Source: Spirochaetia bacterium (GTDB lineage: Bacteria; Spirochaetota; Spirochaetia; Treponematales; Breznakiellaceae). Taken from it: a stretch of 55,253 nt of DNA. Below are positions 8,529 through 14,969 of this stretch, piece after piece. Position 1 is the first letter of the stretch. Every line of letters begins with the position of its first letter. The translations under genes and the position numbers were made by a program. The notes beneath the pieces are model-generated. The model did not search any database and was not told the origin of the DNA. It saw only the letters and a list, made by a program, of their open reading frames with translations. The stretch is from positions 1 to 55,253 of the forward strand of contig BNVB01000006.1 in the NCBI GenBank assembly GCA_025997795.1, given 5' to 3'.

Positions 8529-9997
8529 GCACTTGCTTCTTCTGTCTTTTCGATGGCGGGAAATAACAAACCCGCCGTTTCCCGCAGTTCTTCTTTGGGT
8601 AAACCCCAGTTTCTTCCAAAATGGCGGAACAGCTGCTGTGACAGTTCCATAAACCGGGCAAAGACCGGTTTATCCGGCGGCAGTGGCAGGAGTTGGCGGT
8701 TTACGATGAGTTCCCAAAAGCGGGCAAAGTTTTTTATTTTTTCCATATCCGTTAAGGAAAGTTTATCTGTTGTTAGTACTTCATAAGGGGCGGTTTTACT
8801 GTAGATAAGCTTATTTGTTCCTGCCTCCGCCATGGTATGAACCGGTGTTCCCGGCAGGCACTTGAGGATACCAAGTTGTATCTCGTTAAAAGCGCCGCCA
8901 AGAGCTATCCACAGTTTATCAAAACCCCTGCCAAAAGAAACAAGGTCCTCGCCGGGAAGGCCCGCGATAAGATCCGCATGAACCAGCGCCGAAGTTTCCC
9001 GCCGGAGGAAACGGAGCACTTCCAATTCCCTTTCGGGATTGGAAGTGCGTTGTATAAGAGCGCAGGTTTGGGGGTTAAGGCTTTGTATGCCAATTTCCAG
9101 CCTAAGGCTGCCCGGCGGAAAACGGGCTATCATGGTTCGCAGTGTTTTGGGAAACACAACGGGAACCATCTCAAAATGAAACTGAAAATGATTTCCATTT
9201 TCAGTTTCCTCCGTTGTTTTTGTCAGGCAGTATTCCAGAATCTCTAAAGCCCAGGGGATGTTTACATTAAAACTGCGGTCCAGAAATTTAATGGTCCGCG
9301 GCGCTCCGTTCTTTGGCTGTTTACCGTTTTTTATACGGCACAAGAGCCTGTCCAGCCGGGCCAGAAAAACCTCCGGCGGAAATTCCCGCACCAAAAACGC
9401 CGTTTTTGGTTTAACGGCGCTTTGGCAAAAACCGCAGGCATAGGGACAGCCGCGGGAAGCTTCCACATAGATAAGTTTGTTTTTTAAATCTTCATCAGTA
9501 TAAAGATCGTAACCCGGTTTAATGGCGTTTAGATCCACCGGGTCTGCTTGTATGAATTTGCCATACCTTGTTTTGGCCTCGGCGGGATCTTCCAGAACAG
9601 CCTGGCACAGGCGGGGAAAGACCTCCTCCCCTTCGCCCCGGATTACAAAATCGGCAAAACGGAAAATTGCCGTTTCCGGCGGAAGCGGCGTAAGTTCCGG
9701 CCCGCCCAAAATAATAAACGGCGCGGTACAAGCCGGGTTAGACGACCAGGCCTGTTCCAGTTTTTCCAGCAGTTCCAGCGTTAGACCGTGGTTCCAGATC
9801 GAAACAGAAAAGGCAAGGATGCGGGGAGCCGCCGCCAGAATGGGAGTAAGCTTTTCTTCCAGGGGCTGCCGTTGGGCAAACTCCATAATGGCAGAATCAT
9901 CCTGGAGGCCGCCGGGAAGATTTGCCTTTAAGAGCCGCACAGCCAGGGAAGGATGTATCCATTTGGCATTGATAACTGCCAGCACTATGGCGGCCAT
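8525..9997 (-). CDS. B12-binding-domain radical SAM protein (DUF4080-like)
   Basis: The 490-residue protein has an N-terminal Rossmann-like B12-binding region (VINAKWIHPSLAVRLLKA, later FIILGGPELT) and a radical SAM core with the iron-sulfur motif CPYACGFC near residue 187. The order is that of anaerobe radical SAM proteins whose C-terminal part was named DUF4080; the substrate is not known. Conserved radical SAM blocks follow, for example FLDRSFNVN and LRLEIGIQSL. It is convergent with ffh and divergent from mtnN. Function beyond SAM radical chemistry is not claimed. Confidence 0.88.
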   Translation of the reverse strand: MAAIVLAVINAKWIHPSLAVRLLKANLPGGLQDDSAIMEFAQRQPLEEKLTPILAAAPRILAFSVSIWNHGLTLELLEKLEQAWSSNPACTAPFIILGGPELTPLPPETAIFRFADFVIRGEGEEVFPRLCQAVLEDPAEAKTRYGKFIQADPVDLNAIKPGYDLYTDEDLKNKLIYVEASRGCPYACGFCQSAVKPKTAFLVREFPPEVFLARLDRLLCRIKNGKQPKNGAPRTIKFLDRSFNVNIPWALEILEYCLTKTTEETENGNHFQFHFEMVPVVFPKTLRTMIARFPPGSLRLEIGIQSLNPQTCALIQRTSNPERELEVLRFLRRETSALVHADLIAGLPGEDLVSFGRGFDKLWIALGGAFNEIQLGILKCLPGTPVHTMAEAGTNKLIYSKTAPYEVLTTDKLSLTDMEKIKNFARFWELIVNRQLLPLPPDKPVFARFMELSQQLFRHFGRNWGLPKEELRETAGLLFPAIEKTEEASA

Positions 9998-10033
9998 AGA
10001 ACTCCTCTTAAGGTACCGTGTCTTAAGTTACCA

Positions 10034-10062
10034 TTGCACTCTTTGTCATTTTTGGCTACCCT
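10034..10062 (+). promoter_or_regulatory. mtnN promoter with leaderless geometry
   Basis: TTGCAC (10034-10039), 17-bp spacer, TACCCT (10057-10062), then exactly 6 nt to the ATG at 10069. Transcription would start at or next to the start codon; no ribosome site is present. Confidence 0.5.
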
Positions 10063-10068
10063 TACCTT

Positions 10069-10782
10069 ATGATTGGAATTATCGGTGCCATGGAACCGGA
10101 AGTAATTATGATCCGGGATTTGCTAAAAAATGCAGAGACTGCACAATTCGGTAATTTTGAATTCCACCGGGGTACCCTGGACGGCAAGGACGTGGTGCTG
10201 CTCCGTTCTGGCATAGGCAAGGTAAACGCCGCCGTCGGCTGTACCCTGCTTATCGACAAATACCATCCGGCGGTGGTGATTAACACTGGTTCCGCCGGGG
10301 GTATGGGCGGAGGCCTCCGGGTTGGAGATGCGGTTATTTCTACGGGGCTTATTCACCATGATGCGGATGTAACAGCCTTTAACTATGTTTTGGGCCAGCT
10401 TCCCGGAATGCCTGCGGTTTTTCCCGTTCCCGAAGTTTTGATTAAAACAGCCGAAAAGGCTGTGGACGAGCTAAAAGAGGAAGGCCTCTTGCCTGCGGAA
10501 TTCAGCCATCTCCGGGGTTTAATCGGCTCCGGCGATATTTTTATGCACAACCCGGAAAAAATTGCCGCCGTTTCCCGGGCTTTTCCGGAAATGCGGGCAG
10601 TAGAAATGGAAAGCGCTGCGGTGGCCCAGACCTGCTGGCTGTTTACCGTTCCCTGCCTGGTCATTCGGGCATTGTCGGATATTGCAGGGAGTGAATCGCC
10701 CGAGACCTATGACGAGTTTCTTCCCACCGCTTCCAGGAATTCCTGCGAGATCGTCCGGCGTATCGTTAAACTGTACTGTTAA
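10069..10782 (+). CDS. mtnN: 5'-methylthioadenosine/S-adenosylhomocysteine nucleosidase
   Basis: Removes adenine from methylthioadenosine and S-adenosylhomocysteine; the latter gives S-ribosylhomocysteine, the substrate of LuxS encoded 24 bp downstream. Conserved blocks are IIGAMEPEV at the N-terminus, the phosphate-free ribose loop NTGSAGG, EMESAAVAQ (catalytic Glu) and the C-terminal RALSDIAG with catalytic Asp. Length (237 residues) is standard. The start has the leaderless promoter geometry described separately. A short imperfect tandem repeat (about 14 bp) spans the stop codon. Confidence 0.96.
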   Translation: MIGIIGAMEPEVIMIRDLLKNAETAQFGNFEFHRGTLDGKDVVLLRSGIGKVNAAVGCTLLIDKYHPAVVINTGSAGGMGGGLRVGDAVISTGLIHHDADVTAFNYVLGQLPGMPAVFPVPEVLIKTAEKAVDELKEEGLLPAEFSHLRGLIGSGDIFMHNPEKIAAVSRAFPEMRAVEMESAAVAQTCWLFTVPCLVIRALSDIAGSESPETYDEFLPTASRNSCEIVRRIVKLYC

Positions 10783-10806
10783 AACTGTACTAAAGAGGAG
10801 TTTGTT

Positions 10807-11283
10807 ATGGAAAAAATCGCCAGTTTTCAAATTGATCATACCCGGCTTAAACCGGGGCTTTATGTTTCCCGCCGGGATCAATTCGGGGGTACGGTTTTAA
10901 CCACCTTTGATCTGCGTTTTAAGGAACCAAACAAGGAACCGGTGATCGATATGCCTGCCCTGCATACCATTGAACACCTGGGGGCTACCTTTTTGCGGAA
11001 CCACGAAACCTGGAAAAAACGGGTGGTGTACTTTGGGCCCATGGGCTGCCGTACGGGCTGTTATCTGATTCTGGAAGGAACGCTTGATTCAAAAGATGCC
11101 CTGCCGCTGGTAACGGAAATGCTGGCCTGGATGGCCGCCTTTGAGGGGGCCATCCCCGGCGCCGCCCCGGCGGAATGCGGTAACTGGCAGGAGCAAAACC
11201 TAAATATGGCAAAATGGGAAGCGGCCCGGTACGGATTGGTTTTAAAGAATCCGGCAGAAGATCGGCTAAATTATCCCTCTTAA
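10807..11283 (+). CDS. luxS: S-ribosylhomocysteine lyase LuxS
   Basis: Splits S-ribosylhomocysteine into homocysteine and the precursor of autoinducer-2. Metal ligands His53 and His57 are in HTIEH, with the catalytic Cys81 in GPMGCRTGCY, and a further conserved Cys in AECGNWQEQNL. The length of 158 residues is typical. A good ribosome site (AAGAGGAG) precedes ATG 10807. With mtnN it forms the two-step detoxification and methyl-recycling route; autoinducer signalling as such is not shown by the sequence, because no receptor is present in the window. Confidence 0.97.
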   Translation: MEKIASFQIDHTRLKPGLYVSRRDQFGGTVLTTFDLRFKEPNKEPVIDMPALHTIEHLGATFLRNHETWKKRVVYFGPMGCRTGCYLILEGTLDSKDALPLVTEMLAWMAAFEGAIPGAAPAECGNWQEQNLNMAKWEAARYGLVLKNPAEDRLNYPS

Positions 11284-11327
11284 CGCGGGCCGTAAAAAAG
11301 AGTATACTTAAACCGCCCTAAGCGGTT
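11280..11327 (+). promoter_or_regulatory. Promoter and 5'-UTR hairpin of the purine permease
   Basis: TTAACG (11280-11285), 17-bp spacer and TATACT (11303-11308), followed at once by a hairpin AACCGC-CCTAA-GCGGTT (11311-11327) and an AT-rich tail. The hairpin is just upstream of the ribosome site and could be a weak terminator or attenuator. It is too small for a known purine riboswitch. Confidence 0.5.
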
Positions 11328-11347
11328 ATTATTTGAAGGAGGGGCTC

Positions 11348-12646
11348 ATGGACAAGCTCTTTAAGCTAGGGGAGCGCGGCACAACAGTTCAACGGGAACT
11401 GGTTGCCGGGCTTACCACATTCCTTACCATGGCGTATATTTTGGCGGTTAACCCGAACATACTTAGCGCCGCCGGAATGCCCGCGGGCGGCGTATTTACC
11501 GCCACTGCACTGGCTGCGGCCATTGCTACGCTCGTCATGGCCTTTGCGGCAAACCTGCCGGTCGCCCTGGCCCCCGGTATGGGACTCAACGCATTTTTTA
11601 GTTTTTCTGTCGTCCTCGGCATGGGTTATTCCTGGCAAATAGCATTAACCGCCGTTTTTCTGGAAGGTATACTTTTTATCATCCTTTCGCTGGTTAATGT
11701 ACGGGAACTGATCATCAAGGCAATCCCCGCCAACCTTAAACGGGCCGTGGCGGTAGGTATTGGCCTTTTTATCACCCTTATTGGTTTTGCCAATGCGGGA
11801 ATTGTGGTAAGCGGCGGCGGGACCATTGTAGGATTCGGGGAACTTAGTTCCGGTCCTCCGCTCCTGGCCATTATAGGCCTGATAATTACCATAGTACTGT
11901 ACGCAAACCGGGTTCCCGGTTCCATCCTGATTGGGATCCTTGTTACTGCCATTATTGGTATACCCATGGGACTAACTATAATGCCCGGTGGTTTTTCTCC
12001 GGTCAGTATGCCCGCAGCTCCCCTTTTTGCACAATTTGATTTTTCCCAGCTTTTAACCATGAAATTTTTTGCCGTGTTTTTTACCTTCCTCTTTGTCGAC
12101 ATTTTTGACACCGTGGGAACCCTGGTGGGTGTCGCCGCCCAGGCGGGACTTACCAACCGGGACGGGGAAATTCCCAAGGTAAAACAGGCCCTGTTGGCCG
12201 ATGCTGTTGGCACCGTAGCCGGCGCAGTTCTGGGTACCTCCACCGTTACAAGTTATGTCGAAAGCACCGCCGGAGTTGCCGCCGGGGGCCGTACCGGCCT
12301 TGCTTCGGTAATAACGGGTCTGCTCTTTTTGCTGGCCCTGTTTTTCTCCCCGCTGTTTTTGCTCATTCCCTCTGCCGCCACCGCTCCGGCCCTTATTGTG
12401 GTGGGCTTTTTGATGATGCAGTCCGTTACCGAAATTGATTTTAGGGATCCCACCGAAGGTATCCCCGCCTTCTTAACGATTGTGATCATGCCCTTTGCCT
12501 ACAGCATCGCCGACGGTATTGTATACGGCCTGCTTTCTTTTGTAATCCTTAAAGCGCTGACGATGAAATGGAAAGACATTTCTATTGTAAGCTGGGTTCT
12601 GTTCCTTGTTTTTGTACTTCGTTTTGTGTTAAAACTGATAAAGTAA
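11348..12646 (+). CDS. NCS2 purine permease, AzgA-like (guanine/hypoxanthine family)
   Basis: Inner-membrane proton-coupled purine uptake protein. The N-terminal block ERGTTVQRELVAGLTTFLTMAY is diagnostic for the AzgA/GhxP branch, and the binding-site region FVDIFDTVGTLVGVA and TSTVTSYVESTAGVAAGGRTGL is intact. There are about 12 to 14 membrane segments in 432 residues. The start MDKLFK at 11348 is chosen over the upstream ATG at 11333 because GAAGGAGG stands right before it. The position next to mtnN, which releases adenine, suggests purine salvage, but adenine itself is not the usual substrate of this branch. Confidence 0.93.
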   Translation: MDKLFKLGERGTTVQRELVAGLTTFLTMAYILAVNPNILSAAGMPAGGVFTATALAAAIATLVMAFAANLPVALAPGMGLNAFFSFSVVLGMGYSWQIALTAVFLEGILFIILSLVNVRELIIKAIPANLKRAVAVGIGLFITLIGFANAGIVVSGGGTIVGFGELSSGPPLLAIIGLIITIVLYANRVPGSILIGILVTAIIGIPMGLTIMPGGFSPVSMPAAPLFAQFDFSQLLTMKFFAVFFTFLFVDIFDTVGTLVGVAAQAGLTNRDGEIPKVKQALLADAVGTVAGAVLGTSTVTSYVESTAGVAAGGRTGLASVITGLLFLLALFFSPLFLLIPSAATAPALIVVGFLMMQSVTEIDFRDPTEGIPAFLTIVIMPFAYSIADGIVYGLLSFVILKALTMKWKDISIVSWVLFLVFVLRFVLKLIK

Positions 12647-12650
12647 ATTG

Positions 12651-12683
12651 ATATTCCGCCGCGGCTCTAACCCGGCGGAATAT
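12651..12683. terminator. 10-bp inverted repeat between permease and tRNA-Arg
   Basis: ATATTCCGCC (12651-12660) and its exact complement GGCGGAATAT (12674-12683) with a 13-nt loop. It lies directly after the permease stop and directly before the tRNA. There is no T-run, so termination by it is uncertain; it might be a processing site. Confidence 0.4.
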
Positions 12684-12757
12684 GAGGTTGTAGCTCAGTT
12701 GGATAGAGCAGCAGATTGCGGATCTGCAGGTCGCACGTTCGAATCGTGTCAGCCTCA
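12684..12757 (+). tRNA. tRNA-Arg, anticodon GCG
   Basis: Full cloverleaf: acceptor GAGGTTG/CAGCCTC, D arm with A20, anticodon stem GCAGA/TCTGC with loop TTGCGGA, and T arm GCACG/CGTGT. The loop gives anticodon GCG. Most bacteria read CGU and CGC with an ACG anticodon edited to ICG, so GCG is unusual. CCA is not encoded. Confidence 0.92.
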
Positions 12758-12808
12758 AATAGGGACGGTGAGTCATCCCAAGGCAAAGACGGAAACAGCT
12801 CCCAAATC

Positions 12809-12837
12809 TTGACCGGTAGTACCAAATATAGTATCCT
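12809..12837 (+). promoter_or_regulatory. hicA promoter with leaderless geometry
   Basis: TTGACC (12809-12814), 17-bp spacer, TATCCT (12832-12837), then 6 nt to the ATG at 12844. No ribosome site. Confidence 0.45.
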
Positions 12838-12843
12838 TGACTT

Positions 12844-13071
12844 ATGGCAAGCGTAGAGAAGATTATCCAGAAAATGAAACGCCAGCCGAACGGGATCAGC
12901 CCGGAAGAAGCCAGCCGGGTCCTGGCCGCAAGAGGATACCGCTTTGATCGACAAAACGGTTCGCATTGCCATTACATCAACGAAAGTGGTGATCTTGTTA
13001 CTATAGTTGACAAAAATCCGCTCAAAAAAGCCTATATCGTTACCATACTTGAACGCATTGGAGAAAAATAA
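12844..13071 (+). CDS. hicA: HicA-type mRNA interferase toxin
   Basis: A 75-residue protein with the double-stranded-RNA-binding fold of HicA/YcfA: region VLAARGYRFDRQNGSHCHY, where the His in GSHCHY is at the catalytic position, and a C-terminal KNPLKKAYIVTILERIG. It cleaves mRNA when free of its antitoxin, by family knowledge. The antitoxin gene follows after 12 bp. The pair sits between two tRNA loci, a common place for acquired modules. The first residues (MASVEKIIQKMKRQPNGIS) are typical of the family, supporting the start. Confidence 0.9.
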   Translation: MASVEKIIQKMKRQPNGISPEEASRVLAARGYRFDRQNGSHCHYINESGDLVTIVDKNPLKKAYIVTILERIGEK

Positions 13072-13083
13072 CAGGAGGAATAT

Positions 13084-13428
13084 ATGACCGTAAAAAATTA
13101 CATGGATCTTCCATATCACATTGTTATCCAGCATCTTAACGATGAAAGTGGATCTTATTACTTTGCTACGGTAAGGGAATTTGACGGTTGTATGAGTCAT
13201 GGCGGTACATCCGCCGAAGCATATGAAAATATTCAGGAAGCCATGGAAGGCTGGATCGAATCCAAACTTGAAAACGGCTTCCCTGTTCCGGCGCCCATTG
13301 ATGAAAGCCAATACAGCGGCAAATTTGTTCTTCGCCTTCCCAAATCTCTCCACGCCCGTCTTGCCACCGAAGCGGAAAGGGAGGGTATTTCGCTTAATCA
13401 ATATGCCCTGTATCGACTGAGTATGTAA
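13084..13428 (+). CDS. hicB: HicB-type antitoxin
   Basis: A 114-residue partner of the preceding toxin. The N-terminal part (YHIVIQHLNDESGSYYFATVREFDGCMSHGGTS) is the degenerate RNase-H-like HicB fold that blocks HicA, and the C-terminal part (FVLRLPKSLHARLATEAEREGISLNQYAL) is a ribbon-helix-helix DNA-binding domain, which normally autorepresses the operon. An AGGAGG-like site precedes the ATG. The toxin-first order is standard for hicAB. Confidence 0.92.
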   Translation: MTVKNYMDLPYHIVIQHLNDESGSYYFATVREFDGCMSHGGTSAEAYENIQEAMEGWIESKLENGFPVPAPIDESQYSGKFVLRLPKSLHARLATEAEREGISLNQYALYRLSM

Positions 13429-13471
13429 CGCTATTCCAGCAATCCGTCATTTTCAACGGTGACAAAGGTAC

Positions 13472-13500
13472 TTTACACAGTAAAGCCGCATATATATACT
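13472..13500 (+). promoter_or_regulatory. Promoter of tRNA-Ser(CGA)
   Basis: TTTACA (13472-13477), 17-bp spacer, TATACT (13495-13500); the tRNA begins 19 nt further on. A small palindrome CTTTAC-ACA-GTAAAG covers the -35 region. Confidence 0.55.
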
Positions 13501-13518
13501 GATTATAAACCTTAATTT

Positions 13519-13605
13519 GGAGCGGTGTCCGAGCGGTTGAAGGAGATGGTTTCGAAAACCATTGAACTCGCAAGGGTTCCGGGGGTTCGAATCCCCCCTG
13601 CTCCG
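13519..13605 (+). tRNA. tRNA-Ser, anticodon CGA
   Basis: Class II tRNA with long variable arm. Acceptor GGAGCGG/CTGCTCC, anticodon stem ATGGT/ACCAT with loop TTCGAAA, T arm GGGGG/CCCCC. Reads UCG. The 3' flank holds a short deletion derivative of the tRNA-linked repeat. Confidence 0.95.
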
Positions 13606-13609
13606 TAGA

Positions 13610-13643
13610 GAGGAGCAGCGGGGAAGCCGAATCCCCCTGTTCC
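13610..13643. repeat. Core-deleted relic of the tRNA-Ser repeat
   Basis: After tRNA-Ser(CGA) the left end GGAGCAGCGGGG is followed, with only about 9 nt between, by the right end of the full repeat (AAGCCGAAT then CCCCCTGTTCC). The two ends still pair. It looks like a full element that lost its 100-nt core, and it is followed by the same downstream flank (AACGTAGAGA) as the copies after tRNA-Ser(TGA). Confidence 0.7.
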
Positions 13644-13684
13644 GAACGTAGAGAATGAAAGGACGGTTTTACAGCCGTCACCAT

Positions 13685-13769
13685 GGAGCGGTGTCCGAGT
13701 GGTTGAAGGAGGCGGTCTTGAAAACCGTTGAGCCGCAAGGTTCCGGGGGTTCGAATCCCCCCTGCTCCG
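13685..13769 (+). tRNA. tRNA-Ser, anticodon TGA
   Basis: Class II serine tRNA: anticodon stem GCGGT/ACCGT, loop CTTGAAA, same acceptor and T arm as the CGA tRNA. Reads UCA and others of the UCN box. Two full structured repeats follow its 3' end. Confidence 0.95.
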
Positions 13770-13779
13770 AACGTAGAGA

Positions 13780-13919
13780 GGAGCAGAGGGGATTCGAAAC
13801 GGAGCCCTCGCCGACCAACGGGAGGAAGAGGCGGCAAGGATGCCGCCGGAAGAGGGCGGAGACGGGCCGGAATGAGCAAACAGGATGTTTGCGAATGGAA
13901 GCCGAATCCCCCCTGCTCC
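13780..13919 (+). repeat. tRNA-Ser-linked structured repeat, copy A
   Basis: 140-bp element 3' of tRNA-Ser(TGA). It ends with a 17-nt copy of the tRNA 3' end (CGAATCCCCCCTGCTCC) and begins with a sequence nearly complementary to it (GGAGCAGAGGGGATTCG). Inside are nested stems: GCCCTC pairing with GAGGGC, hairpin GGCGGCA-AGGA-TGCCGCC, and a second hairpin CAAACA-GGA-TGTTTG. Both hairpin loops show GGA. The direct repeat flanking the element runs past the tRNA into the trailer (about 31 bp in all). No plausible protein is encoded, since frames are open only because of high G+C. Confidence 0.9.
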
Positions 13920-13930
13920 GAACGTAGAGA

Positions 13931-14072
13931 GGAGCAGAGGGGGGAGTCGAAACGGAGCCCTCGCCGACCAACGGGAGGAAGAGGCGGCAAGGATGCCGCC
14001 GGAAGAGGGCGAAGACGGGCCGGAATGAGCAAACAGGACGTTTGCGAATGGAGGCCGAATCCCCCCTGCTCC
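13931..14072 (+). repeat. tRNA-Ser-linked structured repeat, copy B
   Basis: Second tandem copy after tRNA-Ser(TGA); nearly identical to copy A, with the same stems. Its left end is GGAGCAGAGG with two extra G and one A. The trailer AACGTAGAGAGGA follows it again, as it follows the tRNA and copy A. Confidence 0.9.
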
Positions 14073-14093
14073 GAACGTAGAGAGGATCGGGGG

Positions 14094-14122
14094 TTTTATT
14101 GATACCGGATTTATGGTATAGT
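14094..14122 (+). promoter_or_regulatory. Promoter of tRNA-Ser(GCT)
   Basis: TTTTAT (14094-14099), 17-bp spacer, TATAGT (14117-14122); tRNA begins 12 nt later. The -35 is weak. Confidence 0.45.
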
Positions 14123-14134
14123 TAGCTGATAGTT

Positions 14135-14222
14135 GGAGCGGTGACCGAGTGGCCGAAGGTGGCTCCCTGCTAAGGAGTTGTGCCCCTAAAGGGTACCGGG
14201 GGTTCGAATCCCCCCTGCTCCG
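14135..14222 (+). tRNA. tRNA-Ser, anticodon GCT
   Basis: Class II serine tRNA, anticodon stem GCTCC/GGAGT with loop CTGCTAA, reads AGU and AGC. It has its own promoter and two downstream repeat copies with a 191-bp period. Confidence 0.95.
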
Positions 14223-14225
14223 TAC

Positions 14226-14246
14226 CAAAAACGCAGAGCGTTTTTG
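14226..14246 (+). terminator. Hairpin CAAAAACGC-AGA-GCGTTTTTG after tRNA-Ser(GCT)
   Basis: A 9-bp stem with a 3-nt loop and a T-tract in its 3' arm, terminator-like. The same hairpin recurs after repeat copies C and D (near 14416 and 14607), with one loop change in the middle copy (AAA), because it lies in the duplicated trailer. Confidence 0.5.
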
Positions 14247-14274
14247 CGTAGGAATTGAGAAAAACCAAGTATAC

Positions 14275-14412
14275 GGAATGGGGGAGTCGAAACGGAGCCC
14301 TCGCCGACCAACGGGAGGAAGAGGCGGCAAGGATGCCGCCGGAAGAGGGCGGAGACGGGTCGGAATGAGCAAACAGGACGTTTGCGAATGGAGGCCGAAT
14401 CCCCCCTGCTCC
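14275..14412 (+). repeat. tRNA-Ser-linked structured repeat, copy C
   Basis: 138-bp copy after tRNA-Ser(GCT). Left end GGAATGGGGGAGTCG, right end is the GCT tRNA 3' end. Core equals copies A and B except for a few bases. The trailer between tRNA and this copy (53 bp) is repeated after it, so element plus trailer has a period of exactly 191 bp. Confidence 0.9.
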
Positions 14413-14465
14413 GTACCAAAAACGCAAAGCGTTTTTGTGTAGGAATTGAGAAAAACCAAGTATAC

Positions 14466-14603
14466 GGAATGGGGGATTCGAAACGGAGCCCTCGCCGACC
14501 AACGGGAGGAAGAGGCGGCAAGGATGCCGCCGGAAGAGGGCGGAGACGGGCCGGAATGAGCAAACAGGACGTTTGCGAATGGAGGCCGAATCCCCCCTGC
14601 TCC
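14466..14603 (+). repeat. tRNA-Ser-linked structured repeat, copy D
   Basis: Second 191-bp unit after tRNA-Ser(GCT). Outer pairing is TACGGA with TCCGTA, then GGGGGATTCG with CGAATCCCCC. The same trailer with its terminator-like hairpin follows and then runs into tRNA-Ser(GGA). Confidence 0.9.
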
Positions 14604-14656
14604 GTACCAAAAACGCAGAGCGTTTTTGTGTAGGAATTGAGAAAAAGCGCATTTTT

Positions 14657-14743
14657 GGAGAGATGTCCGAGTGGTCGAAGGTGCACGATTGGAAGTCGTG
14701 TGTGCCCGAGAGGGTACCGAGGGTTCAAATCCCTCTCTCTCCG
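14657..14743 (+). tRNA. tRNA-Ser, anticodon GGA
   Basis: Class II serine tRNA, acceptor GGAGAGA/TCTCTCC, anticodon stem CACGA/TCGTG with loop TTGGAAG, T arm differing from the other three (GAGGG/CCCTC). Reads UCU and UCC. It completes the full serine isoacceptor set in one cluster. Confidence 0.95.
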
Positions 14744-14755
14744 TAACGAAGTGAA

Positions 14756-14892
14756 GGAGAAGGGATTTGAAGCGAAGTCTCCGCCGACCAACGGGAGGAA
14801 GAGGCGCCATGGATGGCGCCGGAAGGGGACGGAGCCGGGGGTGAAGGAGCAAACAGGATGTTTGTGACGGAACCCCAAATCCCTCTCTCTCC
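14756..14892 (+). repeat. tRNA-Ser-linked structured repeat, copy E (diverged, covarying)
   Basis: 137-bp copy after tRNA-Ser(GGA). Its right end is the 3' end of this tRNA (CAAATCCCTCTCTCTCC), not of the others, and its left end changed in step (GGAGAAGGGATTTG). The inner stem is GTCTCC with GGGGAC instead of GCCCTC with GAGGGC, and hairpin 1 is GGCGCCA-TGGA-TGGCGCC instead of GGCGGCA-AGGA-TGCCGCC. These paired changes support a conserved RNA or single-strand DNA structure. The segment CGCCGACCAACGGGAGGAAG is unchanged in all copies. Confidence 0.9.
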
Positions 14893-14929
14893 GTAACGAA
14901 GTGAAGGGCCCCGCCGGGACTTTGTACCA

Positions 14930-14958
14930 TTGACATTTTTACAAAAAAGCGTTATTAT
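14930..14958 (+). promoter_or_regulatory. Promoter of initiator tRNA
   Basis: TTGACA (14930-14935), 17-bp spacer, TATTAT (14953-14958); the tRNA begins 12 nt later. Confidence 0.7.
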
Positions 14959-14969
14959 AATTAGAACGG

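Noticed and set aside
11311..11327. Purine riboswitch before the permease
   Set aside because: Only one short hairpin is present; the conserved three-way junction and loop sequences of purine riboswitches are absent.
13780..14892. Possible CRISPR array
   Set aside because: Units are 138-191 bp, spacers are also repeated, and unit ends are tRNA copies; there are no unique spacers and no cas genes.
13512..14936. A long minus-strand frame (474 codons) and shorter frames over the tRNA-Ser cluster
   Set aside because: They run through four tRNA genes and tandem G+C-rich repeats; repetition of the same peptide follows from the DNA repeats and no ribosome site is present.
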